From CAVPMN01 sp963706425 (lineage in GTDB: Bacteria; Actinomycetota; Acidimicrobiia; Acidimicrobiales; Acidimicrobilacustridaceae): DNA of 64,000 bases. The DNA is taken from the NCBI GenBank assembly GCA_963706425.1, contig CAVPMN010000020.1, positions 1,116,001-1,180,000 on the forward strand, read 5' to 3'. The notes beneath the pieces are model-generated. The model had not been told where the DNA came from. It saw nothing but the letters and a program-made list of their open reading frames with translations, and made no database searches. This document shows, piece after piece, positions 1 to 9,310 of the stretch; position 1 is the first letter of the stretch, and each line of letters begins with the position of its first letter. Both the position numbers and the translations under genes were made by a program.

Positions 1-1061
1 GGTCGTCCTGCAGGTAGACCTGGCCGTCGGTGATCGAGATCACGTTGGTCGGGATGTAGGCCGACACGTCGCCCGCCTTGGTCTCGATGACCGGCAGCGC
101 GGTGAGCGAACCGGCGCCGAGCTCGTCGGAGAGCTTGGCCGAGCGCTCGAGCAGGCGGCTGTGCAGGTAGAAGACGTCGCCGGGGTAGGCCTCACGCCCG
201 GGCGGGCGGCGCAGCAGCAGCGCCAGCTGGCGGTAGGCCTCGGCCTGCTTGGAGAGGTCGTCGTAGACGATGAGGGTGTGCTCGCCGTTGTCCATCCAGT
301 GCTGGCCCATGGCGCAACCGGCGTAGGGGGCGAGGTACTTGAAGGGCGCCGGGTCGGCGGCGGGCGCCACCACCACGACCGTGTAGTCGAGGGCGCCGTA
401 CTCGCGAAGGGTGTTGACCGTCTGGGCGACCGTCGAGCTCTTCTGCCCGATCGCCACGTAGATGCACTTCACGCCCTGACCCTTCTGGTTCAGGATCGTG
501 TCGATGCAGACCGTGGTCTTGCCGGTCTTGCGGTCGCCGATGACCAGCTCGCGCTGGCCCCGCCCGATGGGCGTCATGGCGTCGATCGACTTGATGCCGG
601 TCTGCAGCGGCTCGTGCACCGGCTTGCGGCCGGTGATGCCGGGCGCCTGGATCTCCATGCGGCGAGGCTGGGCGCCCACGATGGGGCCCTTGCCGTCGAT
701 GGGCTCGCCGAGGGCGTTGACCACCCGGCCGAGCATGGCGTCGCCGACCGGCACCTGGAGGATGTTGCCGGTGGCCCGCACCGCGGAGCCCTCCTCGATG
801 CGCGGCCGCGTGCTCGCCGTCGCCGAGGACGACCGCGCCGATCGAGTCCTCGTCGAGGTTGAGCGCCAGGCCGACGGTGCCGCCCTGGAACTCGAGCAGC
901 TCGTTGACGGCCGCGTCGGGCAGGCCCGACACCCGGGCGATGCCGTCGCCCACCTCGAGCACGCGACCGACCTGGGTGGTCTCGAGCTCGGGCTCGAAGC
1001 CGGCCAGGTTCTTCTGCAGTGCCGCGGTGATGTCGGCGGTGTTGATGGTGAGTTCAGCCAT
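1..1061 (-). CDS. atpA: F1 ATP synthase subunit alpha (C-terminus beyond window edge, one frameshift)
   Basis: Non-catalytic nucleotide-binding subunit of the F1 head of ATP synthase, cytoplasmic face of the membrane. The N-terminus MAELTINTADITAAL and the P-loop GDRKTGKT (about residue 175) are clear, followed by the AYIPTNVISITDGQVYL block at the window edge; about 350 of roughly 510 residues are present. Reading leaves frame near 810: VVLGDGE is followed in another frame by IEEGSAVRATGNILQVPVG, so one indel is needed. GAGGAG 5 bases before the ATG is a good ribosome site. It follows atpH by 11 bases, last visible gene of the atp operon. Confidence 0.95.
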
Positions 1062-1072
1062 TGAGGTTCTCC

Positions 1073-1597
1073 TCAGAACGACTCGCGGAGCTTGCTGAGG
1101 CGCGATCGGACCGAGCCGTCGATGACGGTGTCGCCGATCTGGGTGACGATGCCGCCCAGCACGGAAGGATCGATGATGACGACGACGTCGACGTCGTTGC
1201 CGGTGACTTGCTTGAGCGATGCCGCCAGACGTTGCTTCTGGTCGTCGGTGAGCTCGACGGCCGACCGGACTTCGGCGACGAGCTTGTTGCCGGAGGCGGC
1301 GGTGGCCGCCAGGAGCGTGTCGACGATCTCCGACAGCTCACGGATGCGGCCCGTGCCGACCAGCAGCGAGACGAGCCCGATGGTGGTGGAGCTGGCCTTG
1401 CCTCCGAGCAGGTCTTCGACGATCTGCTGGCGCTTGCTCGCCGGGAGGTGCGGATCGGTGAGGGCCTGGCGCAGCTCGTCGTTGCCCTCGACCACCCGGG
1501 CGAACCGGAACAGCTCGTCCTGCACCTCGTTGACGCCACCCTCGGCGGCGAGGACACCCAGGAACGCGTCGGCGTAGAGGCGGTTGCGCTCGCTCAT
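1073..1597 (-). CDS. atpH: F1 ATP synthase subunit delta
   Basis: Peripheral-stalk cap that joins the b subunits to the F1 head. 174 residues, the usual length for delta (OSCP), with the N-terminal helical pattern RLYADAFLGVLAAEGGV and the C-terminal DPSVLGGIVTQIGDTVIDGSVRSRL block typical of the family. The ATG overlaps the end of the upstream b-subunit gene by 4 bases, so the two are probably translationally coupled. It is a stand-alone delta, not the b-delta fusion found in mycobacteria. Confidence 0.95.
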   Translation of the reverse strand: MSERNRLYADAFLGVLAAEGGVNEVQDELFRFARVVEGNDELRQALTDPHLPASKRQQIVEDLLGGKASSTTIGLVSLLVGTGRIRELSEIVDTLLAATAASGNKLVAEVRSAVELTDDQKQRLAASLKQVTGNDVDVVVIIDPSVLGGIVTQIGDTVIDGSVRSRLSKLRESF

Positions 1598-2136
1598 CGG
1601 GCACCGGCCCCCGTGCTCAGGTCGGCGATGTACGACTCGACCAACTGGCTCTGGGTGGAGTCGTCGAGGTTGCGGCTGACGACCGCCTCGGCGGCACCGA
1701 CCGCCAGGTCGACCATCTCGGCCCGCAGATCGGCGGTGGCCTGGGCCTTCGACGACTCGGCGTCGACGGCGACGCGGGCCCGCAGATCGGCTGCGTCCTG
1801 CACGGCGCGCTCGGCGATCTGCTCCTTCAGGGCAGCGGCGGTCTGCTGCGCCTCGGTGCGGATGCGGTTGCGCTCGGCGTCGGCGTTGGCGATGCGGCCC
1901 TGCACCTCGGCCAGCTCGCCCTCGGCTTCACGGCGCGCCGCCTCGGCTGCTTCGAGCTCACCGGCGAGGCGCTCGATGCGACCGTTCCACATGTTCTTGA
2001 TGGCCGGCCCACCCTTCCAGATGAGCAGCGTCATCACGACGATGAACGCGGACGATCCCCAGAACACCTCGTTGATGTCGTGCGGGAGGATGAACCCGTT
2101 CTCGGTTCCTGCGGCGAGAACCCCGAGGGTCTGCAT
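1594..2136 (-). CDS. atpF: F0 ATP synthase subunit b (second of two b-type genes)
   Basis: Peripheral-stalk protein. 180 residues: a short N-terminal segment, one membrane helix (about residues 24-42, VFWGSSAFIVVMTLLIW), then a long charged, Ala/Glu/Arg-rich coiled coil. It lies directly after another b-like gene (2164-2721) of similar architecture but little sequence identity, so the stalk is probably a b/b' heterodimer. Stop overlaps the atpH start by 4 bases. Confidence 0.9.
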   Translation of the reverse strand: MQTLGVLAAGTENGFILPHDINEVFWGSSAFIVVMTLLIWKGGPAIKNMWNGRIERLAGELEAAEAARREAEGELAEVQGRIANADAERNRIRTEAQQTAAALKEQIAERAVQDAADLRARVAVDAESSKAQATADLRAEMVDLAVGAAEAVVSRNLDDSTQSQLVESYIADLSTGAGAR

Positions 2137-2163
2137 GCTGTGTGTCTCCTGTTCCTGCGCCGG

Positions 2164-2721
2164 TCAGTTCTGCGAACCGGCGCGGTTCACATAGTCCTCG
2201 ATGACGTCGAGCTGAGCCGAGCGATCGAGCGGCTTCTGCACCACCGCGCCGGCGGCGGCGACGGCGATGTCGGCCACGCTGTCTCGCAGCTGCGCCCGCG
2301 CCGCCTGCTTGGCGGCGGTCACCTCGGCTGCCGCTGCCGCCCGCACCGCGGCGGCTTCGGCCTCGGCCTCGGCCATGACCCGCTTGCGGTCGGCGTCGGC
2401 CTGGGTGCGGGCGTCCTCGATGACCCGCACCGCTTCGGCCTTGGCGCTCGCCAGGCTCTCCTGGTACTCGTCCATCTTCGCCACCGCATCGGCCCTGGCC
2501 GCCTCGGCCGCGGCCTCGTCGGCCCGAACCTTCTCGGCCCGCGCGTCCATGGCCCGCAGCACCGGCGGGAGCAGCACCCACTTCATGAGCGCCCAGAGCG
2601 CGAAGAAGCACACCGCGCCCCAGAAGAGCTCGTTCGACACCGGGAGGATCGGGTTGCTGATCTCGCCGGTCGCCTCGGCCTCGGCCTCAGTGGCCGCGAG
2701 GACTGCCATGACATTGACCAC
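2164..2721 (-). CDS. F0 ATP synthase subunit b' (first of two b-type genes)
   Basis: 185 residues with one membrane helix (about residues 32-50, ELFWGAVCFFALWALMKWVLL) followed by an Ala/Glu/Lys/Arg coiled coil, the b-subunit architecture. It sits between atpE and the other b gene. The ELFWGAVCFFALW helix resembles b' or b chains of bacteria with split stalks. Which of the two genes deserves the atpF name cannot be decided from sequence alone. Confidence 0.88.
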   Translation of the reverse strand: MVNVMAVLAATEAEAEATGEISNPILPVSNELFWGAVCFFALWALMKWVLLPPVLRAMDARAEKVRADEAAAEAARADAVAKMDEYQESLASAKAEAVRVIEDARTQADADRKRVMAEAEAEAAAVRAAAAAEVTAAKQAARAQLRDSVADIAVAAAGAVVQKPLDRSAQLDVIEDYVNRAGSQN

Positions 2722-2768
2722 GAGGGTCTCCTTCAGTCAGACGGTTCGGTAGTCAGACGGTGTGGCTG

Positions 2769-3065
2769 TCAGACGAACTTGAGGAGGATGAAGACCACGA
2801 AGCCGATGAGGGCCAGGGCTTCGGTGAAGGCGATGCCGAGGAACATGGTGGTGCGCACCATGCCGGCGGCCTCGGGCTGGCGGGCCATGGCCTGGACGGA
2901 CTGACCGACCAGGTAGCCGATGCCGATGCCCGGGCCGATGGCGGCGAGGCCATAGGCGAAGCCTGCGCCGGTGGCGCCGGCCTGGGCCTTGAGATCGTCG
3001 GGGGTCGAAGTGACGACCTCGACGCCTTCCTGCGCCAGGGTGGCGACGGTACCGAGAACGCTCAT
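2769..3065 (-). CDS. atpE: F0 ATP synthase subunit c
   Basis: Proteolipid of the rotor ring. Two membrane helices with the glycine motif GPGIGIGYLVG in the first and the carboxylate in FTEALALIGFVV of the second. The residue after the Glu is Ala, and no Gln is present in the first helix, so the Na+ ligand pattern (Gln/Glu-Ser) is absent and H+ coupling is inferred. At 98 residues it carries about 25 extra N-terminal residues relative to typical c subunits, possibly a signal-like extension. Confidence 0.95.
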   Translation of the reverse strand: MSVLGTVATLAQEGVEVVTSTPDDLKAQAGATGAGFAYGLAAIGPGIGIGYLVGQSVQAMARQPEAAGMVRTTMFLGIAFTEALALIGFVVFILLKFV

Positions 3066-3108
3066 GTCGTATTTCTCCTGTGTGTGTCCGGGTAGTGGAG
3101 AGCTGGGA

Positions 3109-3875
3109 TCAGTGCTCGGGGTGGAGCGAGCCGCCGATGTAGACCGCGGCGAGGATGGTGAAGATGTAGGCCTGCAGGAACGCCACCATCAGCTCGAAGC
3201 CGGTGAGGGCGACGAGCATGAAGTAGCTGAACGGCAGGACGATGACCAGCAGGCTCGCGCGTGAACAGGGCGATGCACAGCACGCTGAAGGTCACGAGCA
3301 GGATGTGGCCGGCGAGCATGTTGGCGAAGAGCCGGACCGCCAGCGAGAAGGGCCGCACGATGAAGGTCGAGATGAACTCGATGGGCGTCACCAGCAGGTA
3401 GAGCGCCACCGGCACGCCGGGCGGGAACAGCGAGCTCTTGAAGAACTTGAGCGGGCCCTGGTGCTTCACGCCGACGGCGATGAAGAACACCCACGTGACC
3501 ATGGCCAACAGACGCGGGGTTGGCCATGCGGGCGTTGGCCGGCATGTGGAAGAACGGGATGATCTCGAACAGGTTCCCGATGAGGATGAAGAAGAAGAGG
3601 CTGGCGAGGAAGGGCAGGTAGCGCATGCCATCGGCGCCGATGGTCTGCATGATGATGCCCTCTTTGAGGAAGCCCACCGACGACTCGGCCAGGTTCTGCG
3701 CCCCCTTCGGGACCAGCGAGCCCTTGCGAGCCAGCACGAAGAGGATCGAGGTGGCGACCACGGCGATGATGTTGATGAGGGCGATCTTGTTGAAGCCCCA
3801 CCACTGGTCTTCGCCGATGATGCTGGGCCACTCGACGATCAGATCGAATTCGGGGAACTCGAGACCGAAGATCAC
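3109..3875 (-). CDS. atpB: F0 ATP synthase subunit a (two frameshifts)
   Basis: Stator subunit that forms the proton half-channels. Start is GTG (VIFGLEFPEFDLIVEWP), which overlaps the upstream stop as GTGA. The essential Arg is visible in FSLAVRLFANMLAGHILL, and the last segment ends GGSLHPEH. The frame changes near 3520 (in a run of four G that should be three) and again near 3260; all three pieces carry family sequence in order, so the gene is read here as intact with sequence errors. Confidence 0.9.
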
Positions 3876-4349
3876 GGTGCGGTGTACTCCTGGGTCTTGG
3901 GCTTGAGCCCGGGGAAGGCGAGCGAGGCGGAGACGAACTTCATCTCCCAGAAGAGCAGGCCGAGGTGGGTGACGATGATCGTGATGCCGAGCGGCACCAG
4001 CGAGACCCACCAGGCCTCACGGACCAGCAGCACCGCCGCGAAGATGATGCCGAGGCGGATGAGGAAGCCGAACATGGCGGCTGCGCCGAGCATGGCCACC
4101 GAGATGCGGGCCGACCAGGTGGTGAGCGCGGCGGCCAGCGCGAAGTTGAGGCACACGAGGGCGATGCCGTAGAGCGTCGACAGTGCGCCGGCGCACGCCC
4201 CAGATGAGGCCGAACACCACGACGAGCACCGGCGCGCCGATGGCGGCCTTCTTGAGCATGTCGCGCACGATCTGGCCCTCGGGCGCGGGGCCGCCGACGG
4301 GGACGATCATCGGGTTCCCGACGACGTTGGGCCCGACTGCGTCAGTCAT
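3872..4349 (-). CDS. AtpI-like membrane protein of the atp operon (one frameshift)
   Basis: About 158 residues. The N-terminal part (MTDAVGPNVVGNPMIVPVGG) has a cytosolic stretch and a membrane helix ending VVVFGLIWG; after a frame change near 4197 it continues STLYGIALVCLNFALAA with three more hydrophobic helices and ends KPKTQEYTAP. Position just before atpB and the multi-helix composition fit an ATP synthase subunit I-type assembly or Mg2+-related protein. Sequence similarity is too weak to name the family with certainty. Start overlaps the stop of the upstream small gene; its own stop overlaps atpB. Confidence 0.7.
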
Positions 4350-4612
4350 GGCGCTTCGCCCATGGTCCGTTGGCCTCGTGCTCTTCCATCTCGTGCTTGT
4401 AGCCGTAGTAGAGCTTCACGCAGACGCCGCCGAGCGCTGACGACCGCGAACACGATCGTGATGACGGGCACGGTGCCGAACCAGCGGTCGAGGAAGTAGC
4501 CGAAAAGCCCGAAGAGCGCCGGGCTGAGCGCAAGCTCGTACCCACCGCTGTTCTTATAGACCTGCGTCGTGACTTCGCGCCGTTGCGAAACGTCCACCAG
4601 ACAACCCTGCAT
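4342..4612 (-). CDS. AtpZ/AtpI-family small membrane protein (one frameshift)
   Basis: Short protein of about 90 residues. The block YELALSPALFGLFGYFLDRWFGTVP is the conserved helix of the AtpZ/ATPase_gene1 family; after a frame change near 4437 it continues LGGVCVKLYYGYKHEMEEHE to its stop, which overlaps the next ATG by 8 bases. AtpZ forms a complex with AtpI in other bacteria. Start chosen at MQGCLVDVSQ; a GTG at 4672 is also open but the sequence before MQGC is more A/T-rich and holds a hairpin, so it is probably leader. Confidence 0.65.
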
Positions 4613-4642
4613 CCGAGCTTGTGAAGCAGTTCTCAAACTATT

Positions 4643-4661
4643 CGGCTTCTCCGGAAAGCCG
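4643..4661 (-). terminator. Hairpin between wecA-like gene and atp genes
   Basis: On the minus strand CGGCTTTCCGGAGAAGCCG can fold with a 7-bp stem (one G-T pair) and a 5-base loop, followed by AATAGTTTG. It lies between the stop at 4674 and the probable AtpZ-like start at 4612, in a locally A/T-richer stretch. It could be a weak terminator or an attenuator at the entry of the atp operon. Confidence 0.4.
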
Positions 4662-4673
4662 CAAATCGGCACG

Positions 4674-5832
4674 CTAGCCGGTGCGATCGAGCTCGTTCTC
4701 GGTCGGGGCCGGGGTGTCGTCGGCCTCGGGTCGTCGCGATGCCCTCCACGTGGGGTGGAGCACGGTGACGAGCAACAGCAGCAGCGCCGCGATGCCGACA
4801 GGCACGATGCCGTTGCCCCGGCCCGAGTAGGTCGGGTAGAGCACGAAGCCCGACAGCAGTGCGGTCCACGCCCACAGGATGAGCACGCTGCGCCGGTGCC
4901 CGTGCCCGAGGCGCATCAGGCGGTGGTGGAGGTGGTCCTTGTCGGCGGTGGCGAGGCCCGTGCGCTTGGTCGCCCGCCGCACGATCGGCGAGCACGGTGT
5001 CGAGGATCGGCACGCCGAGGATGAGCAGCGGGATGATGAGCGGGGCGAAGAAGAAGAACGTCTGCCCGCTGAACGGTTGGTCGGTGCGACCACCGACCAC
5101 CATGGTCGAGGCCGCCATCAGCAGGCCGAGCAGGAGCGCGCCGCCGTCGCCCATGAAGATCTTGGCGGGGTGCACGTTCCACGGCAGGAAGCCGAGGCAC
5201 ATGCCGAGCACGATCACCGCGAGCAGCGGTCCGACGTTGCCCGCCTGCAGCAGCCCCGCGTCACCGAGCTGCAGCGCGTAGAGGAAGAACGTGCCGGCGG
5301 CGATGGCCACGATGCCGGCCGCCAGACCGTCGAGGCCGTCGATGAGGTTGATGGCGTTGGTCATGCCGAGCACCCACAGCACGCTGAGCAGATAGCTCCA
5401 GTCGGCCGACAGCAGGAAGGTGCCCTGGAAGGGGATGCGCAGCACGAGGATGCTGATGCCGGCGATCACCAGCACGCTGGCAGCCAGCACGATGCCGGCC
5501 ATCTTGGCCGGGGCCGACACCTCGCGGAGGTCGTCGATGACGCCGACCACGATGATGAGCGTGGCCGCGATCACCACACCGATCGGCTCGGTGCTGCCCG
5601 AGAAGACCTCGCCGAACGCGTCGAGCCGCCACGCCACCACCATGCCCACCAGCAGCCCGACGAACATGGCGATGCCGCCGAGCGTCGGCGTGGGCCGCTC
5701 GTGCACGCGACGTTCGTCGGGCTTGACCACCGCGCCCACCCGCACGGCCAACCGGCGGACGACCGGTGTGAGCACGAGCGTGGTGAGCACGGTCGCCACC
5801 AGGACGACGACGTAGGCCTCGATCGACGGCAC
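4674..5832 (-). CDS. Undecaprenyl-phosphate sugar-1-phosphate transferase, WecA/TagO type (one frameshift)
   Basis: Polytopic membrane enzyme that loads a sugar-1-phosphate from a UDP-sugar onto undecaprenyl phosphate, starting envelope polysaccharide or teichoic-type polymer synthesis. Motifs in order: VKPDERRVHERPTPTLGGIA, VGVIDDLREVS, NLIDGLDGLAAG, NVHPAKIFMGDGGALLLG, and after a frame change near 4983 the His motif DKDHLHHRLM. The position upstream of atp genes is that of rfe (wecA) in mycobacteria. The sugar is probably GlcNAc but this cannot be read from sequence. Confidence 0.88.
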
Positions 5833-5852
5833 GGCGGGCGACCCGCCCCCTT

Positions 5853-7099
5853 TCAGGCTGGGTACGGCGTGAACTTGGAGCAGAGCGTGGCGACGTCGTC
5901 GCGCACCGACGCCAGCTCGCTCTCGTCACTGCGGCCGCGCAACGCCCGGGAGATCAGCGCGGCGATGGTGGCCATCTCGGGCTCGGTCATGCCCTGGGTC
6001 GTCACCGCCGGAGTGCCGATGCGCAGCCCACTGGTGACGAACGGCGACCGAGGGTCGTCGGGGATCGTGTTCTTGTTGAGCGTGATGCCGGCCAGGTCGA
6101 GGACGGCTCTGCGCCTCCTTGCCGGTGAGCTCGGCGTCGAAGGGCCGCAGATCGACCAGCATCAGGTGGTTGTCGGTGCCGCCCGAGACGAGCCGGAAGC
6201 CCTCGCGGGCCAACGCCTGCGCCAACGCGGCGGCGTTGGCGACGATCTGGTGGGCGTAGGCCCGGAACGACGGATCGGCCGCCTCCCGGAACGCCACCGC
6301 CTTGGCCGCGATGACGTGCTCGAGCGGGCCGCCCTGCAGGCCGGGGAACATCGCCTTGTCGATGGCCGCCGCGTGCTCGGCCTTGGCCAGCGATGCAGCC
6401 GCCACGCGGCCCGCGAAGGGTCTTGTGGGTGGTGAAGGTGACGATGTCCGCGTAGGGCACGGGGTTCGGGTGGGCGCCACCGGCGATGAGCCCGGCGATG
6501 TGGGCGGCGTCGAACATGAGCAGCGCGCCGACCTCGTCGGCGATCTCGCGCAGCGGGGCCGGCTCGATGATGCGCGGGTACGCGGTGGCCCCGGCGATGA
6601 TCATCTTCGGGCGTTCGCGTCGGGCCACGTCGCGGATCTCGTCGTAGTCGAGGCGCTCGTCGCTCGGGGTGACGCCGTAGGACACGAAGTCGTAGTAGCG
6701 ACCGGAGATGTTCACCGGCGAGCCGTGGGTGAGGTGCCCGCCGTGGTCGAGGCTCATCCCCATCACCTTGTCGCCGGCCTCGAGCAGCGCGAGGTAGACG
6801 GCCAGGTTGGCGTTGGCGCCCGAGTGCGGCTGCACGTTGGCGTGCTCGGCGCCGAAGAGGTCCTTCACCCGCTCGCGGGCCAGGTCCTCGATCTCGTCGA
6901 CGAACTCGTTGCCGCCGTAGTAGCGCTTGCCCGGATAGCCCTCGGAGTACTTGTTGGTCAGCACCGATCCGGTGGCCTCCATCACCGCGGGCGAGGTGAA
7001 GTTCTCGGAGGCGATCAGCTGCAGACCGGTGTTCTGGCGCTCGACCTCGCGGTCGATGAGCCCGAAGACCTCGGTGTCACGATCGGTGGGCCAACTCAT
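5853..7099 (-). CDS. glyA: Serine hydroxymethyltransferase (two frameshifts)
   Basis: PLP enzyme converting serine and tetrahydrofolate to glycine and 5,10-methylene-THF. Clear blocks: LIASENFTSPAVMEA, NKYSEGYPGKRYYGGNE, the PLP-lysine motif TFTTHKTLRGPRGG, and the C-terminal LAGITLNKNTIPDDPRSPF. The frame shifts near 6418 (just after the Lys motif) and near 6108 (after GKEAQ); both sides match the family. Start MSWPTDRDTEVF. Its neighbours are the phosphatase gene upstream and the wecA-like gene downstream, all on the same strand. Confidence 0.93.
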
Positions 7100-7118
7100 C
7101 AGGGGGCTCCTCGGGAGG

Positions 7119-7689
7119 TCACGTGGCTGCCAGCCGGGTGGAATCGATGTCGGGCGCGGTGCCGCACATGAGCTCGACGAGCGCATCGGTGAGCTCGGCC
7201 AGCTCGTCGGCGGTGCGCTCGTAGAACGACACCCGCCGACCGATCGGGTCGTCGACGTCGTCGTCGGGCGACGCGCCGATGAGCGAGGCCGGGTCGCGAC
7301 CGGCGTGCAACCGGGCGCAGCCAGCGCTCGAGGGGCTCGTCGGTGCCGCGGGCACCCAGGTCGCTGGCCCGCCGCACCAGCTCCTTCAGCGTGAAGGTGC
7401 GGGTGAGCGACGAGGGCACCATCACCACCGCCTCGCGCACGTGCTCGCGGGCCATGCCGAGCACCAGATCGGCGGCTTCGACACGCTCAGGGGTGATGCG
7501 ACTGCTGCGGTGCGCCGAGATGTCGTAGCCGCGTTCGGCCATCACCTCGATGGCCGACTGCGACGCTTCGCGCCCGTCGGTGGTGATGCCGGTGGAGCTC
7601 ACCCGGCCCGCGATGGCGCGCTCGTCGAAGTGCCGGCGCAGGAACGCCTCGGCCATCGGGGAGCGGCAGATGTTGCCGGTGCACACCAC
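7119..7689 (-). CDS. Low-molecular-weight protein-tyrosine-phosphatase family protein (one frameshift)
   Basis: Starts VCTGNICRSPMAEAFLR, the phosphatase P-loop C-x(4-5)-R-S at the very N-terminus, as in LMW-PTP/arsenate reductase-like proteins; the C-terminal half (after a frame change near 7317) reads DPIGRRVSFYERTADELAEL, where the family has its acidic DP motif. About 190 residues. Start codon is the GTG at 7689; a stop lies shortly upstream in frame. In several Actinobacteria such a gene sits between the sua5 and glyA region, as here. Substrate unknown. Confidence 0.8.
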
Positions 7690-7738
7690 GAGAACGTCGA
7701 TGCAGCGGATTGTAGTGACGGCTCACCCCACCAGTACC

Positions 7739-7756
7739 CTTGACCAGTCGGTCAAG
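7739..7756. promoter_or_regulatory. Perfect inverted repeat between divergent genes, TetR-type operator candidate
   Basis: CTTGACCAGTCGGTCAAG has 7-bp perfect arms around a 4-base centre. It sits in the 109-base gap between the divergent phosphatase gene (start 7689) and the thiolase gene (start 7799). TTGACC...GGTCAA dyads are typical of TetR/FadR-like repressors of acyl-CoA genes. No regulator gene is adjacent. Confidence 0.5.
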
Positions 7757-7798
7757 TTTTCGGTCGAGTCGCAGGCCGCGACGATTTCGGGGGGCAGG

Positions 7799-9280
7799 AT
7801 GGATCCACGGTTGCCGGTGCTGGTCGGCGTCGGACAGCTCAACCAGCGCGTCGATCGGGGTGAGCCGGCGCTCGAGCCGGTCGATCTGATGGCCGAGGCG
7901 CTGCGCGCCGCCGAGCGCGACGCCGGGTGCCCCGGCCTCGGGCGCGGGGCCGACTCCGTGCGTGTCATCCAGCAGCTGTCGTGGCGCTACCGCGACCCGG
8001 GCGCCCTCGTGGCCGCTCGTCTGGGCGCGACGCCCCGCGAGTCGCTCTACACGGTGATGGGCGGCAACTACGTGCAGAGCCTCATCAACCGCACCGCCGA
8101 CGACATCCAAGCCGGTCGCAACGACCTGGTGCTGCTCACCGGCGCCGAGGCCTGGCGCACCCGCTCCGACGCCAAGCGCACCGACACCGACCTCGGCTGG
8201 ACGGTGCAGGGCGACGAGGTGCCCGAAGCCACCACCTTCGGCGACGACGAACAGCTCGTGCACCCCGTCGAGATCGCCCGGGGGGTGTTCATGCCCGTGC
8301 AGGTCTACCCGATGTTCGACATCGCCCTGCGGGCCGAGCTGGGCCTCACCCCGACCGAGCACCGTCGTCAGCTGGCCGACCTCTGGTCACGCTTCTCCGA
8401 GGTGGCCGCCGGCAACCCCAACGCATGGATCCAGCAGCGCTACAGCCCCGACGAGGTCGGCCGACCCGGCCCCGACAACCGCATGATCGGGTTCCCCTAT
8501 CCGAAGCGGATGAACTCGAACAACAGCGTCGAGCAGGGCGCGGGGCTCATCCTGTGCTCGGTCGAGCGGGCCGAGGCGCTCGGCATCGATCGTGACCGCT
8601 GGGTGTTCGTGCACTCGGGCGCCGACGCCCACGACCACTGGTTCGTGTCGAACCGGGCCGATCTGCACTCGTCGCCCGCCATCCGGTTGGCGGGCCGCGC
8701 CGCGCTCGACCTCGCCGGCACGAGCGTCGACGACGTCGCCCACGTCGACCTCTACTCGTGCTTCCCGTCGGCGGTGCAGGTCGCCGCACGCGAGCTCGGG
8801 CTCGGCCTCGACCGCCAGCTCACGGTCACCGGCGGCATGAGCTTCGCCGGCGGCCCGTGGAACAACTACGTGATGCACGGCGTGGCCACGATGGCCGGCG
8901 TGCTTCGCGACGATCCCGGATCGCTCGGGCTGTGCACGGCCAACGGCGGCTATCTCACCAAGCACGCCTTCGGCCTCTACTCCACCGACCCGCCCCGCGC
9001 CGGCCGCTTCCGTCACGCCGAGCCCCAGGCCGAGGTCGACGCTCTCCCCCGCCGTGAGATGACCGACGACCACGAGGGCCCGGTGCAGGTCGAGAGCTAC
9101 ACGGTCATGCACGACCGTGACGGACAACCCGAACGGGGCCTGTTCGCCTGCCTCACGCCCGACGGGCGGCGCACGTGGGGAGCGACGTCTGACCCGGCCA
9201 CCATGGCGACGATGGTCGACGAAGAGGTCGTCGGCCGCAGCGCCACGCGCCACGACGACGGCGACATCGCCCTGTCGTGA
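7799..9280 (+). CDS. Thiolase-superfamily acetyl-CoA acetyltransferase
   Basis: 493-residue thiolase-fold protein of the actinobacterial acetyl-CoA acetyltransferase/SCP2-thiolase group. It begins MDPRLPVLVGVGQLNQR and carries the family blocks DLYSCFPSAVQVAARELGL and GGMSFAGGPWNNYVMHGVA, followed by CTANGGYLTKHAFGLYST. The first Cys lies in DLYSCFPSA rather than in the N-terminal position of classical degradative thiolases. A purine-rich GGGGGGCAGG precedes the ATG; the frame is open further upstream but family similarity starts here. Probably acts on an acyl-CoA or lipid intermediate; substrate unknown. Confidence 0.85.
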   Translation: MDPRLPVLVGVGQLNQRVDRGEPALEPVDLMAEALRAAERDAGCPGLGRGADSVRVIQQLSWRYRDPGALVAARLGATPRESLYTVMGGNYVQSLINRTADDIQAGRNDLVLLTGAEAWRTRSDAKRTDTDLGWTVQGDEVPEATTFGDDEQLVHPVEIARGVFMPVQVYPMFDIALRAELGLTPTEHRRQLADLWSRFSEVAAGNPNAWIQQRYSPDEVGRPGPDNRMIGFPYPKRMNSNNSVEQGAGLILCSVERAEALGIDRDRWVFVHSGADAHDHWFVSNRADLHSSPAIRLAGRAALDLAGTSVDDVAHVDLYSCFPSAVQVAARELGLGLDRQLTVTGGMSFAGGPWNNYVMHGVATMAGVLRDDPGSLGLCTANGGYLTKHAFGLYSTDPPRAGRFRHAEPQAEVDALPRREMTDDHEGPVQVESYTVMHDRDGQPERGLFACLTPDGRRTWGATSDPATMATMVDEEVVGRSATRHDDGDIALS

Positions 9281-9310
9281 CCCGCGGCCGGCCCGGGTAG
9301 CCGAGCGGGC

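Noticed and set aside
4613..4672. Longer AtpZ-like protein starting at the GTG at 4672
   Set aside because: Sequence between 4612 and 4672 is A/T-richer and contains a hairpin; the text (PICGFPEKPNSLRTASQAR) lacks family similarity.
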